48,928 nucleotides of DNA from the NCBI GenBank assembly GCA_017610225.1, contig JAFCCM010000006.1:1-48928 (forward strand), written 5' to 3'. Numbering within the stretch: the stretch's first letter is position 1; every line of letters begins with the position of its first letter. The notes under the pieces are model-generated. The model saw only the letters and a list, made by a program, of their open reading frames with translations. It was not told the origin of the DNA and did no database searches. This document shows positions 33,869-41,988 of the stretch, one piece after another. The position numbers were made by a program, and so were the translations under genes. The DNA comes from Candidatus Aenigmatarchaeota archaeon. GTDB lineage: Archaea; Aenigmatarchaeota; Aenigmatarchaeia; CG10238-14.

Positions 33869-34051
33869 TTACAATTGTTTTATTATGTTTTTTTTTGCAT
33901 ATCTATTAGCTTCATCACATATCTGAGTGCAATTAGCTTTAACAATACATTCTGGATTTATAACATTACAAACATCAATCAAATTTATAGGGTCAATGAC
34001 GATATATGCACTAGAAGAACTATTAGTTATAAAATCAGATTTTCTTTTTAT
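33869..34051 (-). CDS. Small SDFxTNSSSS-type protein, probable ATA start
   Basis: A 60-codon open frame fills the 200-nt gap after the NADAR gene. It begins (I)KRKSDFITNSSSSAYIVID, matching the widespread small-protein N-terminus MKxxSDFVTNSSSSS. No ATG, GTG or TTG fits that N-terminus: the codon where Met is expected is ATA, at 34051-34049, overlapping the upstream stop (ATAA) exactly as ATG does elsewhere in this genome. Either ATA is used as start under translational coupling or the start codon was lost. The C-terminus has three Cys and ends in a basic helix. Confidence 0.5.
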   Translation of the reverse strand: MKRKSDFITNSSSSAYIVIDPINLIDVCNVINPECIVKANCTQICDEANRYAKKNIIKQL

Positions 34052-34482
34052 TTTTTAAACACCATTTCCAAACACTCTGCACGAACCTGATTTAAAATAA
34101 AACCTAACATATTAGATTTTTCTTTTCCACGACATTTCATACATGAGCATTTACCCCAAAAATTATCATGCCATTTATTACCTTCAATCAATTTAGTTGG
34201 ATAAGTATCAATTAATTTTGTAGAAAGAATTGGATCTTTAAACTTCTCTCTAACCAAATCAAACATAATCTGAACTTTAGACTCTTCCCAATCTTTTCTC
34301 ATAGGAGCTTTTTGTCCAAGTTTTTTAGCGCGACCAGGAGTCTCAGCATTTATGATTGATTGCTTCCAACCTTCATCAAGAGTTTTTGCAGCTTGATAGA
34401 AATGTTCAACTGTTAACCCATTAGTCTCTATATAAAAATTACTTAAAAAATCAAAATTCCCGCTAAAATTATCAATAACCAT
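34048..34482 (-). CDS. NADAR (YbiA-like) domain protein
   Basis: 144 residues. FLSNFY at about 12-17, VEHFYQAAK (Glu in the active site), PGRAKKLGQKAPMRKDWEESK, LIEGNKWHDNFWG and NMLGFILNQVRAE are the ordered NADAR motifs. Family members are N-glycosidases acting on riboflavin intermediates or removing ADP-ribose from guanine in DNA. In this NAD-rich operon an anti-defence role against ADP-ribosylating toxins is attractive, but inferred. An inserted CSCMKC loop is unusual. Confidence 0.88.
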   Translation of the reverse strand: MVIDNFSGNFDFLSNFYIETNGLTVEHFYQAAKTLDEGWKQSIINAETPGRAKKLGQKAPMRKDWEESKVQIMFDLVREKFKDPILSTKLIDTYPTKLIEGNKWHDNFWGKCSCMKCRGKEKSNMLGFILNQVRAECLEMVFKK

Positions 34483-34491
34483 CTTTCCTCC

Positions 34492-34701
34492 TTACCATTT
34501 CTTTATAAATTTATCATTAGCTTCTTTCATCATTTTTTCATCAACAGCTATATAAGTATCATAACATTTTGTGCATATTCCATCATGAAATTCTTGACTC
34601 CAATAATATGAATCTCCTATTTCAATATAATACCCACAATCACATAACATACCTGTCGCTGCATTACCTTTGTTAAGACCACGCTTAGTAAGTTTATACA
34701 T
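34492..34701 (-). CDS. Small Cys-rich protein (69 aa)
   Basis: 69 residues with CDCGYYIEIGDSYYW and CTKCYD: a probable zinc ribbon. It overlaps the upstream gene by 8 nt. RBS GAAAAAAG is weak. Function unknown. Confidence 0.6.
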   Translation of the reverse strand: MYKLTKRGLNKGNAATGMLCDCGYYIEIGDSYYWSQEFHDGICTKCYDTYIAVDEKMMKEANDKFIKKW

Positions 34702-35095
34702 CTTTTTTCTCTTCTTTCTTTTCTAAACATTCTTTACAAATAGTTTTAATCCAACCTTTTGTTTGAGTCACATTTTGATTAGTACCACAAGTCTCACAAA
34801 TCGAAGCTGACATTAATTCAGCAAAGCTAATATATCCTCTAAGATAATCATCAATACCATTAGTATAAAAAGATAGAGTTCCAAATTTCTCTTTAACCTG
34901 GGTTGCTTCAACCTGAGAATAATTATTTCTATCTGTATGGAATTGAAGTGCATCACAAAGTTTATCTATTAAATCAAACCAACCATCTCCGCATTCAAAT
35001 CCCCAAGGCATACATGATTGTTGAATTGTTAAATCTTTCTGGGCAAAAATCTTTGGATATTTCTCATATAACTTTTTTGTATTTTCTTTATTCAT
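34694..35095 (-). CDS. Conserved phage protein of unknown function (133 aa)
   Basis: 133 residues. CMPWGFECGDGWFDLIDKLC and QVKEKFGTLSFYTNG are distinctive segments of a widespread phage family of unknown role; the C-terminus has a CETCG ... CKECLEKK zinc ribbon. First gene of the long minus-strand operon, RBS AAGGAG, 20 nt after the promoter element. Confidence 0.72.
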   Translation of the reverse strand: MNKENTKKLYEKYPKIFAQKDLTIQQSCMPWGFECGDGWFDLIDKLCDALQFHTDRNNYSQVEATQVKEKFGTLSFYTNGIDDYLRGYISFAELMSASICETCGTNQNVTQTKGWIKTICKECLEKKEEKKDV

Positions 35096-35115
35096 TTTAA
35101 TCTCCTTTTATTGAT

Positions 35116-35133
35116 ATTTTAAATATGTTCTTT
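35116..35133 (-). promoter_or_regulatory. Putative promoter of the long minus-strand operon
   Basis: Minus strand reads AAAGAACATATTTAAAAT, like the capsid promoter. It is divergent from the plus element at 35155-35173, so one short region drives both directions. Confidence 0.5.
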
Positions 35134-35154
35134 TATATGTAATTATCTTCCAAA

Positions 35155-35173
35155 TATAGAACATATTATAAAT
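35155..35173 (+). promoter_or_regulatory. Putative phage promoter (TATAGAACATATTATAAAT)
   Basis: A full-length copy of the recurrent element, 40 nt before the ATG at 35214. Confidence 0.6.
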
Positions 35174-35213
35174 CATATGTTATTATTTATTGAATCAAGG
35201 GGGGAATATAAAT

Positions 35214-35834
35214 ATGGAAGTTAATCTCACGTATCCTAAAGGTAAAAATGGTAAAGCTGTTTGTCAAGAATGCGGCGGTGAATTTATGTTAATCAGTCCA
35301 GCTCATCTTAAGAAACATGGTATAACAATGGCTGAATATAGATTGAAATATCCTGATTGCCCAGTATCTGGAGCAGAATATAAAGCCACTAAAAATGTAT
35401 ATCATGATAGTATTTTATTTAAAGATAGTGAAGGATTACCATCTGAACCATTAGATGATGATATTGCTTTAGCTGAATTGTCAGAAGGCAATGTTAAACA
35501 TAGTCTATTAAATTTAGAAGGTGTATCAAAAAATAAAGCAGATATATTAACTTTCTTACATGATGCTTATCCTTATCTAGAAGATAATTATAGTATAGAA
35601 AAAAGACATTTTTATGATGATAGATTGTTATGGAAATATATAACAGATATGGCTGACCCAGTTAAAAAAGTTATATTTGATTTTCCTGATGCATTTTGGC
35701 ATAATGAAGATCCATATCCTGATCCAGCTAAATATGATAAATTGAGAGATGATGGTTGGATTGTTATAGTAGTTGATAAACATTATCCTACGGCTCAAGA
35801 TGTATTTCAAGATACTGATATTATAAGCGACTAA
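35214..35834 (+). CDS. Zinc-finger protein with possible nuclease-like domain
   Basis: 206 residues. The start at 35214 is chosen for AAGGGGGG upstream. CQECGGEF ... HLKKHGITMAEYRLKYP at about 16-47 is a zinc finger with an HG-x-x-x-x-EYR helix, a type seen in phage homing endonucleases and MucR-like proteins. Residues 125-195 (KRHFYDDRLLWKYITDMAD, VIFDFPDAFWH, DDGWIVIVVD) have the strand-helix order of a Vsr/PD-(D/E)xK fold, but catalytic residues cannot be assigned. It could be an endonuclease or a regulator. Confidence 0.55.
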   Translation: MEVNLTYPKGKNGKAVCQECGGEFMLISPAHLKKHGITMAEYRLKYPDCPVSGAEYKATKNVYHDSILFKDSEGLPSEPLDDDIALAELSEGNVKHSLLNLEGVSKNKADILTFLHDAYPYLEDNYSIEKRHFYDDRLLWKYITDMADPVKKVIFDFPDAFWHNEDPYPDPAKYDKLRDDGWIVIVVDKHYPTAQDVFQDTDIISD

Positions 35835-35846
35835 GATACCATTATG

Positions 35847-35865
35847 TATAGAACATATTATAAAT
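35847..35865 (+). promoter_or_regulatory. Putative phage promoter with a terminator about 50 nt downstream
   Basis: TATAGAACATATTATAAAT, identical to 35155-35173. The next terminator begins at 35913, and no gene lies between. Confidence 0.6.
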
Positions 35866-35872
35866 TGCTAAT

Positions 35873-35957
35873 CAATTATTGAGTTTCAATTATTAAATAC
35901 TTATGATGTTACTTGGGGTGGTACATATTAAATATGTATCACCCCAAATTTTCCGTT
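35873..35957 (+). ncRNA. Candidate small RNA between promoter and terminator
   Basis: A perfect promoter element at 35847-35865 and a strong terminator at 35913-35950 bracket about 80 nt with no credible coding frame (the only ATG frame, 28 codons, has no RBS). The transcript would have an A/U-rich 5' part and end in the terminator stem. The 5' end is estimated from the promoter position. Target unknown. It could also be an element that limits read-through from 35214-35834. Confidence 0.35.
35913..35950 (+). terminator. Hairpin terminator
   Basis: TTGGGGTGgTACATATT pairs with its near-complement AATATGTAtCACCCCAA, ending at 35947, then ATTTT. The heptamer TTCCGTT follows at 35951-35957. Confidence 0.85.
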
Positions 35958-36040
35958 GGAATAATCTATTGTGTTATATTATGTATTAATATATATAGAA
36001 TGTATCTTTTAAAAATAGACCACTAGTATGTATAATGGAA

Positions 36041-36060
36041 TAGAACATATTATAAATATA
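36041..36060 (+). promoter_or_regulatory. Putative phage promoter of the structural/radical SAM unit
   Basis: TAGAACATATTATAAATATA, containing an exact TATAAATA, 68 nt before the ATG at 36128. It is the last such element before 43391, so it may drive the whole 36-43 kb unit. Confidence 0.6.
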
Positions 36061-36127
36061 TGGTGGAATTAGCGGTTTTATCAACTTATAAGACTTTAAA
36101 GTTTACTAAAAAAAATTGGAGGAAATT

Positions 36128-36937
36128 ATGGGAAACCCAATTCCTACTCAAATTAGAAGTGTTGATCCTTACTCAAGTTATAATTCAGATGTAGTAAATA
36201 AATTAACTCGTATTATATCAGATGGTAATAATACGCTATTAATGCCGTCACCTATATCAGTAGAAAAAACTAGTGATACTGTTATAACTGTTGTAAGCGG
36301 GAAAGCTTTAATGGATGATGTATTAATAGAAATCCAAAATATTAATATTGATTTAACAGATTCAGCTTTCTATGTAGATTCTAGTGGGGGTGTGTGGAAT
36401 GAAATGGGATATTATTATGTAGTATTACATTATGAATATCAAAAAATATCTCCTCCACCAGAAGCATCAATATTAATTATATTACCTTCCCAACGAGCAA
36501 CTATTTATGACTCATCAAAACATTTATTTCTTTCTGTTTTGAATGTTAGTGCCCCAGGCGGAATTGAACAAATAGATGAAGTATTGAATTATGATCCAGA
36601 TAATCCATCTATAGGAAGACGAACTGTTGGTGGGGGTGTAGCAGGTACATCTGTTAATTATTCTGAAGTGGGTAGTGGTGTTTATAATGCTACTACTGAT
36701 GATGATACTATTGCTGTTAATACATCAAGTGGGGATACAATTGTAATACTTCCATTAACCACTACAACAGATCGTATGGTTAGAATAGTTAAACTTACAT
36801 CTGATTCTAATACTGTAACAGTTCAACGACAAGGTAGTGATACTATTGAAGGGGCTGCATCTATATTATTATCAGAACAATATGATGTTGTATCATTAGC
36901 CCCTTATTCATCTAATACTGTTTGGATAGAAGTTTAA
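36128..36937 (+). CDS. Putative virion (collar/fibre-type) protein
   Basis: 269 residues. The start at 36128 (MGNPIPTQI) is chosen for TTGGAGG 6 nt upstream. Almost entirely beta-rich, with repeated Val/Thr/Ser strands, GYYYVVLHYEYQK in the middle, a Gly-rich linker (GGGVAGTS) near residue 180 and a C-terminal beta-helix-like part (DTIAVNTSSGDTIVILPL). Such C-terminal parts are common in phage fibre and appendage proteins. No enzyme motif; structural role inferred from composition and promoter. Confidence 0.6.
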   Translation: MGNPIPTQIRSVDPYSSYNSDVVNKLTRIISDGNNTLLMPSPISVEKTSDTVITVVSGKALMDDVLIEIQNINIDLTDSAFYVDSSGGVWNEMGYYYVVLHYEYQKISPPPEASILIILPSQRATIYDSSKHLFLSVLNVSAPGGIEQIDEVLNYDPDNPSIGRRTVGGGVAGTSVNYSEVGSGVYNATTDDDTIAVNTSSGDTIVILPLTTTTDRMVRIVKLTSDSNTVTVQRQGSDTIEGAASILLSEQYDVVSLAPYSSNTVWIEV

Positions 36938-36948
36938 AGGAGATATTT

Positions 36949-37473
36949 ATGGATTATAAAATAAGAAAAAAAATAGCTAAAGATAAATCCACCACATCTG
37001 TAGGTAATGGTCTTTATAATATAGGTAGTAGTTCTACAGATAGATTTAATGAAATATGGGCTGTTACTTTTCGAGGAGATTCAACTGGTTCATTTTATGG
37101 TGATATTGCAGAACGCTATACTTGTGATCCAGATATTTCATTACCAATAGGAACTTTAATGGAAGTTTCAGATGATGAATTTGATTCAAGAATTTGTGAT
37201 GATACTTTATCAAATTATGTTATTGGGGTTATTTCTGAAAACCCTGGTTATGAAATGAATTTAAAACTTGAAAATGCAGCTGTTATTGGATTAACTGGAA
37301 CATTGCCTATTAGAGTAATTGGACCAGTTAATAAAAAAGATATTTTAATTTCTGCTGGTAATGGTTGTGCAAAAGTATCCGAAGATGAATTTGAAAAAAC
37401 TTTTAAAGTAGCTATTTCATTTGAAACCAATAATGATCCAGGTGAAAAATTAGTTAAATGTTTTATTAAATAA
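36949..37473 (+). CDS. Putative virion appendage protein with GDIAE motif
   Basis: 174 residues; RBS AAGGAG. GDIAERYTCDPDISLPIGTL and VIGVISENPG resemble the domain found in phage tail-fibre/spike C-termini and Peptidase_G2-like tips (GDYAExx ... PGTVV ... VxGVVSxxPG). Residues 110-174 contain GTLPIRVIGPVNKKDIL. It is directly upstream of the radical SAM genes. Its role as a surface protein is inferred from the motif. Confidence 0.65.
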   Translation: MDYKIRKKIAKDKSTTSVGNGLYNIGSSSTDRFNEIWAVTFRGDSTGSFYGDIAERYTCDPDISLPIGTLMEVSDDEFDSRICDDTLSNYVIGVISENPGYEMNLKLENAAVIGLTGTLPIRVIGPVNKKDILISAGNGCAKVSEDEFEKTFKVAISFETNNDPGEKLVKCFIK

Positions 37474-37483
37474 AGGAAAAATT

Positions 37484-38590
37484 ATGTCATTCGAATTTCA
37501 GTTAGTTTTAACCGAGAAGTGTGATTTAGATTGTAAGTATTGTTATATGGAGAAAAATCCTGTTAGTATGACAAAAGAAACATTTGATAAACATTATAAA
37601 ATGCTTCCAAGATTAATGTCATACTATCAAAAGAATGAATATGTAGCAGCTTTATTTGGCGGGGAACCATTATTAAATTGGGAACTTATTGAATATATAA
37701 CTCCAATTTTAAATGCAGATCCAAGATGTAAACATATAATAGCTATGACTAATGGTTTGGCATTAAAAGATAAATATAAAAGAAATTATATTGAACAAAA
37801 TAGAATCTCTCTTTCATTATCTTTTGATGGTTTATGGAATGAAAAAGGAAGACCTTTAAAAAATGGTAAATCAAGTTTAGATCAATATTTGAATGATCCA
37901 TTGCTATCCTACTTTCAAGGTAAAGGTGGTTGTAAAGTAATGGTGTCACCAGATAGTGTTCCAACATTAGTTGAAAATTTTAAATGGTTTGTTGATAAAT
38001 TTAAAATGCCATGTCCTGATTTTTCTTTAGTAAGAGATGATATATGGAAAGAAGAAGATATTGAAATATTTGAAAAAGAAGCTAAAAAATTAACTGATAC
38101 TATGATTGAATATTTTAATAATGGGCAAGCCGTAATGGTTGGATTTTTTCAATTATATATATTAGATCTTTTATTTGGAGAATCATATGGAAAAAGACCT
38201 TTTGGTTGTTTCGCTGGATGTAATGGTGCTGGATTTATGCCTAATGGTAAAGTGTATCCATGCGCTAGATTTGGTAGTAAAAAAATAAAAGCAATTGCAA
38301 ATTCAAACAATGGGATATTATTAAATGATCTAAAAAAAATGAATGATCCTTTTATTACAAATCCAAGATTCTATGAAAAATGTAAAGGTTGTTCATTATA
38401 TAAATATTGTAATGCTGGGTGTACATATCAACAAATGAAAAATGGTTCTGTTTATAAATCTGAGCCTATAGATAGTATATGTAAATTATTACATATATGT
38501 TATGAACAATCAATACGAATAATGAATGAATTAAAAGATAATGATCTTTTTATTCAAATGATTAAAAACTCAATTAAAAATGTAGGTTAA
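37484..38590 (+). CDS. Radical SAM/SPASM enzyme 1
   Basis: 368 residues. CDLDCKYC at 13-20 is the CX3CX2C 4Fe-4S/SAM motif, LFGGEPLLNW the GGE motif, and SLSFDG a later strand. The C-terminal Cys series (GCFAGCNGAG ... YPCARFG ... CKGCSLYKYCNAGC ... C) is a SPASM domain with two auxiliary clusters, as in anSME-type sulfatase maturases and RiPP-modifying enzymes. It probably modifies a Cys, Ser, Thr or Asn side chain in a peptide or protein. The best candidate substrates are the Cys-repeat proteins 4-6 kb downstream. Confidence 0.88.
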   Translation: MSFEFQLVLTEKCDLDCKYCYMEKNPVSMTKETFDKHYKMLPRLMSYYQKNEYVAALFGGEPLLNWELIEYITPILNADPRCKHIIAMTNGLALKDKYKRNYIEQNRISLSLSFDGLWNEKGRPLKNGKSSLDQYLNDPLLSYFQGKGGCKVMVSPDSVPTLVENFKWFVDKFKMPCPDFSLVRDDIWKEEDIEIFEKEAKKLTDTMIEYFNNGQAVMVGFFQLYILDLLFGESYGKRPFGCFAGCNGAGFMPNGKVYPCARFGSKKIKAIANSNNGILLNDLKKMNDPFITNPRFYEKCKGCSLYKYCNAGCTYQQMKNGSVYKSEPIDSICKLLHICYEQSIRIMNELKDNDLFIQMIKNSIKNVG

Positions 38591-38602
38591 AAAGGAGAAA
38601 AA

Positions 38603-39103
38603 ATGAAAAATTTAAGCACAAAAGAAAAAACTATTTTTAAATGTTCAGAAAGTTTATTTAGAATATCACAAGATCTTCTTAATATAAATCCCGATATGTC
38701 AAATACTATTTTATTTTTAAGTGATAGACTTTTAAAAGAAGTTGAACCTAATGAAATAAATGTAGTTGGTGAAATTAAATCTTCAACTGATAGTCAAGAA
38801 ATCTGTCCAGATTGTGGTGGTTTAAAACATCATACATCACATGAAGAAATTTGTCCAGATTGTGGCGGCATTAAAGAACCATTTCAAAATATTATAGATA
38901 AAGAAATTAAAGAAGAATCTAATTATCAAGTTATTGTAGATAAAGAAAATGAATTAGATGCAAGTAAACAATGTCATGGTCATCAAGCAAATGGTTCAAG
39001 CGGAGTAGTTTCTACTAACAAACAACCAGTTGATAATCAAATTACTTCATCTGTAAAAAATGAAGTTAAATCTTTAATAGATGAAATAAGACAAGGTTTA
39101 TAA
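38603..39103 (+). CDS. Protein with duplicated CPDCGG motifs, in radical SAM cluster
   Basis: 166 residues. A helical N-terminus (about 1-50), then EICPDCGGLKHH and EEICPDCGGIKEP, a duplicated CxxCGG unit able to bind metal, then a CHGHQANGSSGV linker and a helical end (KNEVKSLIDEIRQGL). RBS AAGGAGAA; two bases before the next gene. Could be a partner, chaperone or substrate of the radical SAM enzymes; unassigned. Confidence 0.6.
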   Translation: MKNLSTKEKTIFKCSESLFRISQDLLNINPDMSNTILFLSDRLLKEVEPNEINVVGEIKSSTDSQEICPDCGGLKHHTSHEEICPDCGGIKEPFQNIIDKEIKEESNYQVIVDKENELDASKQCHGHQANGSSGVVSTNKQPVDNQITSSVKNEVKSLIDEIRQGL

Positions 39104-39105
39104 AT

Positions 39106-40062
39106 ATGAATGTTAAAAGTGAAAGTATAGATAATTTTTTTAACAATATTAAAACTATGTTTAATAAAACAGATTGTAATGCTAATTCTACTAATTTAAA
39201 AACTAAAGTTGATGATAAAGATGGAAAACAAAGAACTAACGTTATTTATTTAAATACAGATTGCAATCTTCGTTGTGAATATTGTTATGAAGGTAATAGT
39301 AGAAATGGGTTACCTGACCAAGCTAAATGCACTACTAAAGATATTGATATTTTTTTAAATGAAATATGTCAAAGAGAAAATAAATGTGTTTCAACAATAG
39401 TAATAATGGGTGGAGAACCATTTTTAAATTTTGATATGATTGAATATACAATTCTTAAAGCTGCTTCATTATCTAAAAATAAACAAAATGGTTGGGGTAT
39501 TAGTCTTATTAGTAATGGTACTTTATTTACTAATAAGATATTAACTCGTTTCAAAGAAATATTAAATCTAGCATCTAAACACCAGGTTAATGTTTCTTTA
39601 GAAGTTAGTTTTGATGGCAGCGGTCAATACAGAAGAAAATGGCCAGACGGATCTAATAGCAAAAAACAAGTGGAAAAAGGAATTCAAAAATTAATTGATT
39701 TTGAAATTCCTTTTAAACTAAGTTATGTTGTACATTCTGGTAATTATAAAAATATAGTAAAAGATTGTATTTATGTTTTTGAAAAATATCCTTTACCATA
39801 TAATTATAGAATGACTGTCGGTTTTGCATATGAAGATTTGGATTCTGTTCTAGGCCCGAATGGTGCTCACAAATTAAAAAATGAGTTTAAACCTTATGCT
39901 TATTATTTATTTGATTTATATAAAGTACCAATATGCGGTATTACCTGCGGTTATTGTAAAAACTGTAATCAATCAAATTTTGTTGGAAATTCATATTTAT
40001 CACCAACAACTGGAATTTCTTATGATAATAAATTAACTGAACATAGCTTTCAACAGTTTTAG
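39106..40062 (+). CDS. Radical SAM enzyme 2
   Basis: 318 residues. CNLRCEYC at 53-60, MGGEPFLNFDMIEY as the GGE motif and VSLEVSFDGSG further on. The C-terminus has a shortened Cys set (CGITCGYCKNC), so it may hold one auxiliary cluster or a truncated SPASM domain. The 45-residue N-terminal extension is unusual. No strong RBS; starts right after the CPDCGG gene, suggesting coupling. Confidence 0.85.
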   Translation: MNVKSESIDNFFNNIKTMFNKTDCNANSTNLKTKVDDKDGKQRTNVIYLNTDCNLRCEYCYEGNSRNGLPDQAKCTTKDIDIFLNEICQRENKCVSTIVIMGGEPFLNFDMIEYTILKAASLSKNKQNGWGISLISNGTLFTNKILTRFKEILNLASKHQVNVSLEVSFDGSGQYRRKWPDGSNSKKQVEKGIQKLIDFEIPFKLSYVVHSGNYKNIVKDCIYVFEKYPLPYNYRMTVGFAYEDLDSVLGPNGAHKLKNEFKPYAYYLFDLYKVPICGITCGYCKNCNQSNFVGNSYLSPTTGISYDNKLTEHSFQQF

Positions 40063-40075
40063 GAGAATATTGTAA

Positions 40076-41230
40076 ATGAGTGAACAATTAAATTTTAATA
40101 ATGTGAAAATTTTTAGTATAGATTTAACTACAACAGATGATTGTAATTTTAATTGTAGTTACTGTTTTGAACATGGATATTTTAATAAAAATTATTTTAA
40201 TGATTCTGATTTATTTATTAATAAAATTAATGAATTATTAGAATCATTTTTTTTTAAATCTAATTATAATATAATTGGAATAGGATTTTGGGGGGGAGAA
40301 CCAACTTTAAACGAAACTCTCATAAAAACTATAATTGAATATTATTCAAATGATGATAGAGTTAAATTTTTTATTTATAGTAATGGTTCAAACATAGAAC
40401 CATATTTAGAAATTCTTGAGAAATATAAAAAAGATTCAATATGTGGGCATCCTAAATTATGTATTCAGATTTCATATGATGGAATGCCAATTCAAGATAT
40501 ATGTAGAAAAGATAAAAATAATAAATTAACATCTAATTTAGTTAGAGAAAATATTAGAATATTAGGACAAAGAGAAATACCTTATGTTACTAAATCAACA
40601 GTTACATTAGAAACTTTTAAATATTTACCACAAGCTAGAAGAGACATTTTAGATCTAGTTGAAGAATGTAATGGAAAGAATTTTTTTAGAAGTTCTAATT
40701 ATTTTCCAACCATAGATTATTATCATTTAAATGATTATACAAAAGAAGAGATAAACCAATATTATAAAGAATTACATAAAAGTTTAATTGAAATTTCAAA
40801 AGATGAAATAAATTATTATAAAAAATATAATAGATTTTTATTTGCTTGGTTTAATCCAAATAAAGCTTTATGTTGTGCTGGAAGAGATATGATTTGTATT
40901 AATTGGGATGGTAACGTTTTTAAATGTCATGGTTCTGTTTATGAAGATGAATCAGGTGATCATTTTTTATCTAATTTAAAAGATAAAAATTTTATAAATA
41001 CTTTAATAAGTTCCCATCAATTACATAATGAAAATTTTGGTTATATACCAAAACAGTGCCAAAATTGTGTTGCAACATTTTGTTTAAAATGCAATTCAGT
41101 TAAATTTAATGAAAGTAAAAAAGAATCTTATATAGAAAAATGGAGAGACTACACCAATCAGCCAAGATTATGTAAATTTTATAAATTAAATGGAAAAATA
41201 GTTCTAGCAATAAAAGAATTATTAAATTAG
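40076..41230 (+). CDS. Radical SAM/SPASM enzyme 3
   Basis: 384 residues. CNFNCSYC at 23-30, WGGEPTLNE as the GGE motif, QISYDGMP, then the SPASM Cys series (CCAGRDMICINWDGNVFKCHGS ... CQNC ... CLKC) near the C-terminus. Last gene before the Cys-repeat proteins, 17 nt upstream of the first. The CCAGR and FKCHGS segments occur in peptide-modifying members. Confidence 0.87.
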   Translation: MSEQLNFNNVKIFSIDLTTTDDCNFNCSYCFEHGYFNKNYFNDSDLFINKINELLESFFFKSNYNIIGIGFWGGEPTLNETLIKTIIEYYSNDDRVKFFIYSNGSNIEPYLEILEKYKKDSICGHPKLCIQISYDGMPIQDICRKDKNNKLTSNLVRENIRILGQREIPYVTKSTVTLETFKYLPQARRDILDLVEECNGKNFFRSSNYFPTIDYYHLNDYTKEEINQYYKELHKSLIEISKDEINYYKKYNRFLFAWFNPNKALCCAGRDMICINWDGNVFKCHGSVYEDESGDHFLSNLKDKNFINTLISSHQLHNENFGYIPKQCQNCVATFCLKCNSVKFNESKKESYIEKWRDYTNQPRLCKFYKLNGKIVLAIKELLN

Positions 41231-41247
41231 TAACCGGAGGACTAATT

Positions 41248-41967
41248 ATGGCTTGTACGGCTCATGATAATACAACACTTTGTACAGGACATGTAGCAAC
41301 AGCGATTTGTTTAGCTCATTCAATAGGACCTTGTACTACACATGATAATACAACAACTTGTACTGCACACGTTGCTCTTGGAGATGATGCTCTACCAGGA
41401 ACATCAACTACATGGACTGATGATCCATTAACAACTTCTATAAAAATAAAAGAAATACATCATAATGAATTAAGAAATGCTATAGATGCTGAACTAAATA
41501 GAAGATCTATTAGTTGGCCTTCTGATCCTGGTTTAGTTAATATTTCAACAAAAGTTTTAAGCCAACATGTTAGAAAATTAAGAGATGGAATTGATGCTGC
41601 ACAAACATGGTCTTATCCATCTTATATAAATGATTCTAATACTGAAATTGGTGATAGAGTTATTAAAGATCAATATAATGTTCTTAGATCTCAAATTAAT
41701 TCTTGTGAAACTGGTTGTACATGTGATTGTAATTATGGTTGTACATGCCAATGTAATTATGCTTGTACATGCCAATGTAATTATGCTTGTACATGTCAAT
41801 GCAATTATGCCTGTACATGCCAATGCAATTATGCCTGTACATGTCAATGTAATTATGCTTGTACATGCCAATGTAATTATAGTTGTACATGTGATTGTAA
41901 CTATACTTGTACATGTAATTGTGCCTATTCTGATAGAAGATTAAAAACTAAAATAAAATATATGTAA
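41248..41967 (+). CDS. Cys-repeat protein A with SDRRLKTK C-terminus
   Basis: 239 residues. N-terminal 45 residues: CTAHDNTTLCTGH-type Cys/His/Thr units. Middle (about 50-155): a folded domain with HHNELRNAIDAELNRRS and LRDGIDAAQTW. C-terminal (157-228): nine octapeptide units CTCxCNYx. The end is YSDRRLKTKIKYM. SDRRLKTN is the hallmark start of the intramolecular chaperone (S74 peptidase) of phage fibres, but here the protein stops within 13 residues. The repeats could be substrates for radical SAM modification, or form metal or disulfide clusters. Strong RBS CCGGAGG. Confidence 0.8.
   Translation: MACTAHDNTTLCTGHVATAICLAHSIGPCTTHDNTTTCTAHVALGDDALPGTSTTWTDDPLTTSIKIKEIHHNELRNAIDAELNRRSISWPSDPGLVNISTKVLSQHVRKLRDGIDAAQTWSYPSYINDSNTEIGDRVIKDQYNVLRSQINSCETGCTCDCNYGCTCQCNYACTCQCNYACTCQCNYACTCQCNYACTCQCNYACTCQCNYSCTCDCNYTCTCNCAYSDRRLKTKIKYM
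41716..41931 (+). repeat. Tandem 24-bp repeats encoding CTCxCNYx (9 units)
   Basis: Nine 24-nt units with consensus TGTACATGCCAATGTAATTA plus a variable last codon (Gly, Ala, Ser or Thr). Silent differences are few, indicating recent expansion or gene conversion. Confidence 0.9.
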
Positions 41968-41988
41968 AAATAATACGGAGGATTAATT

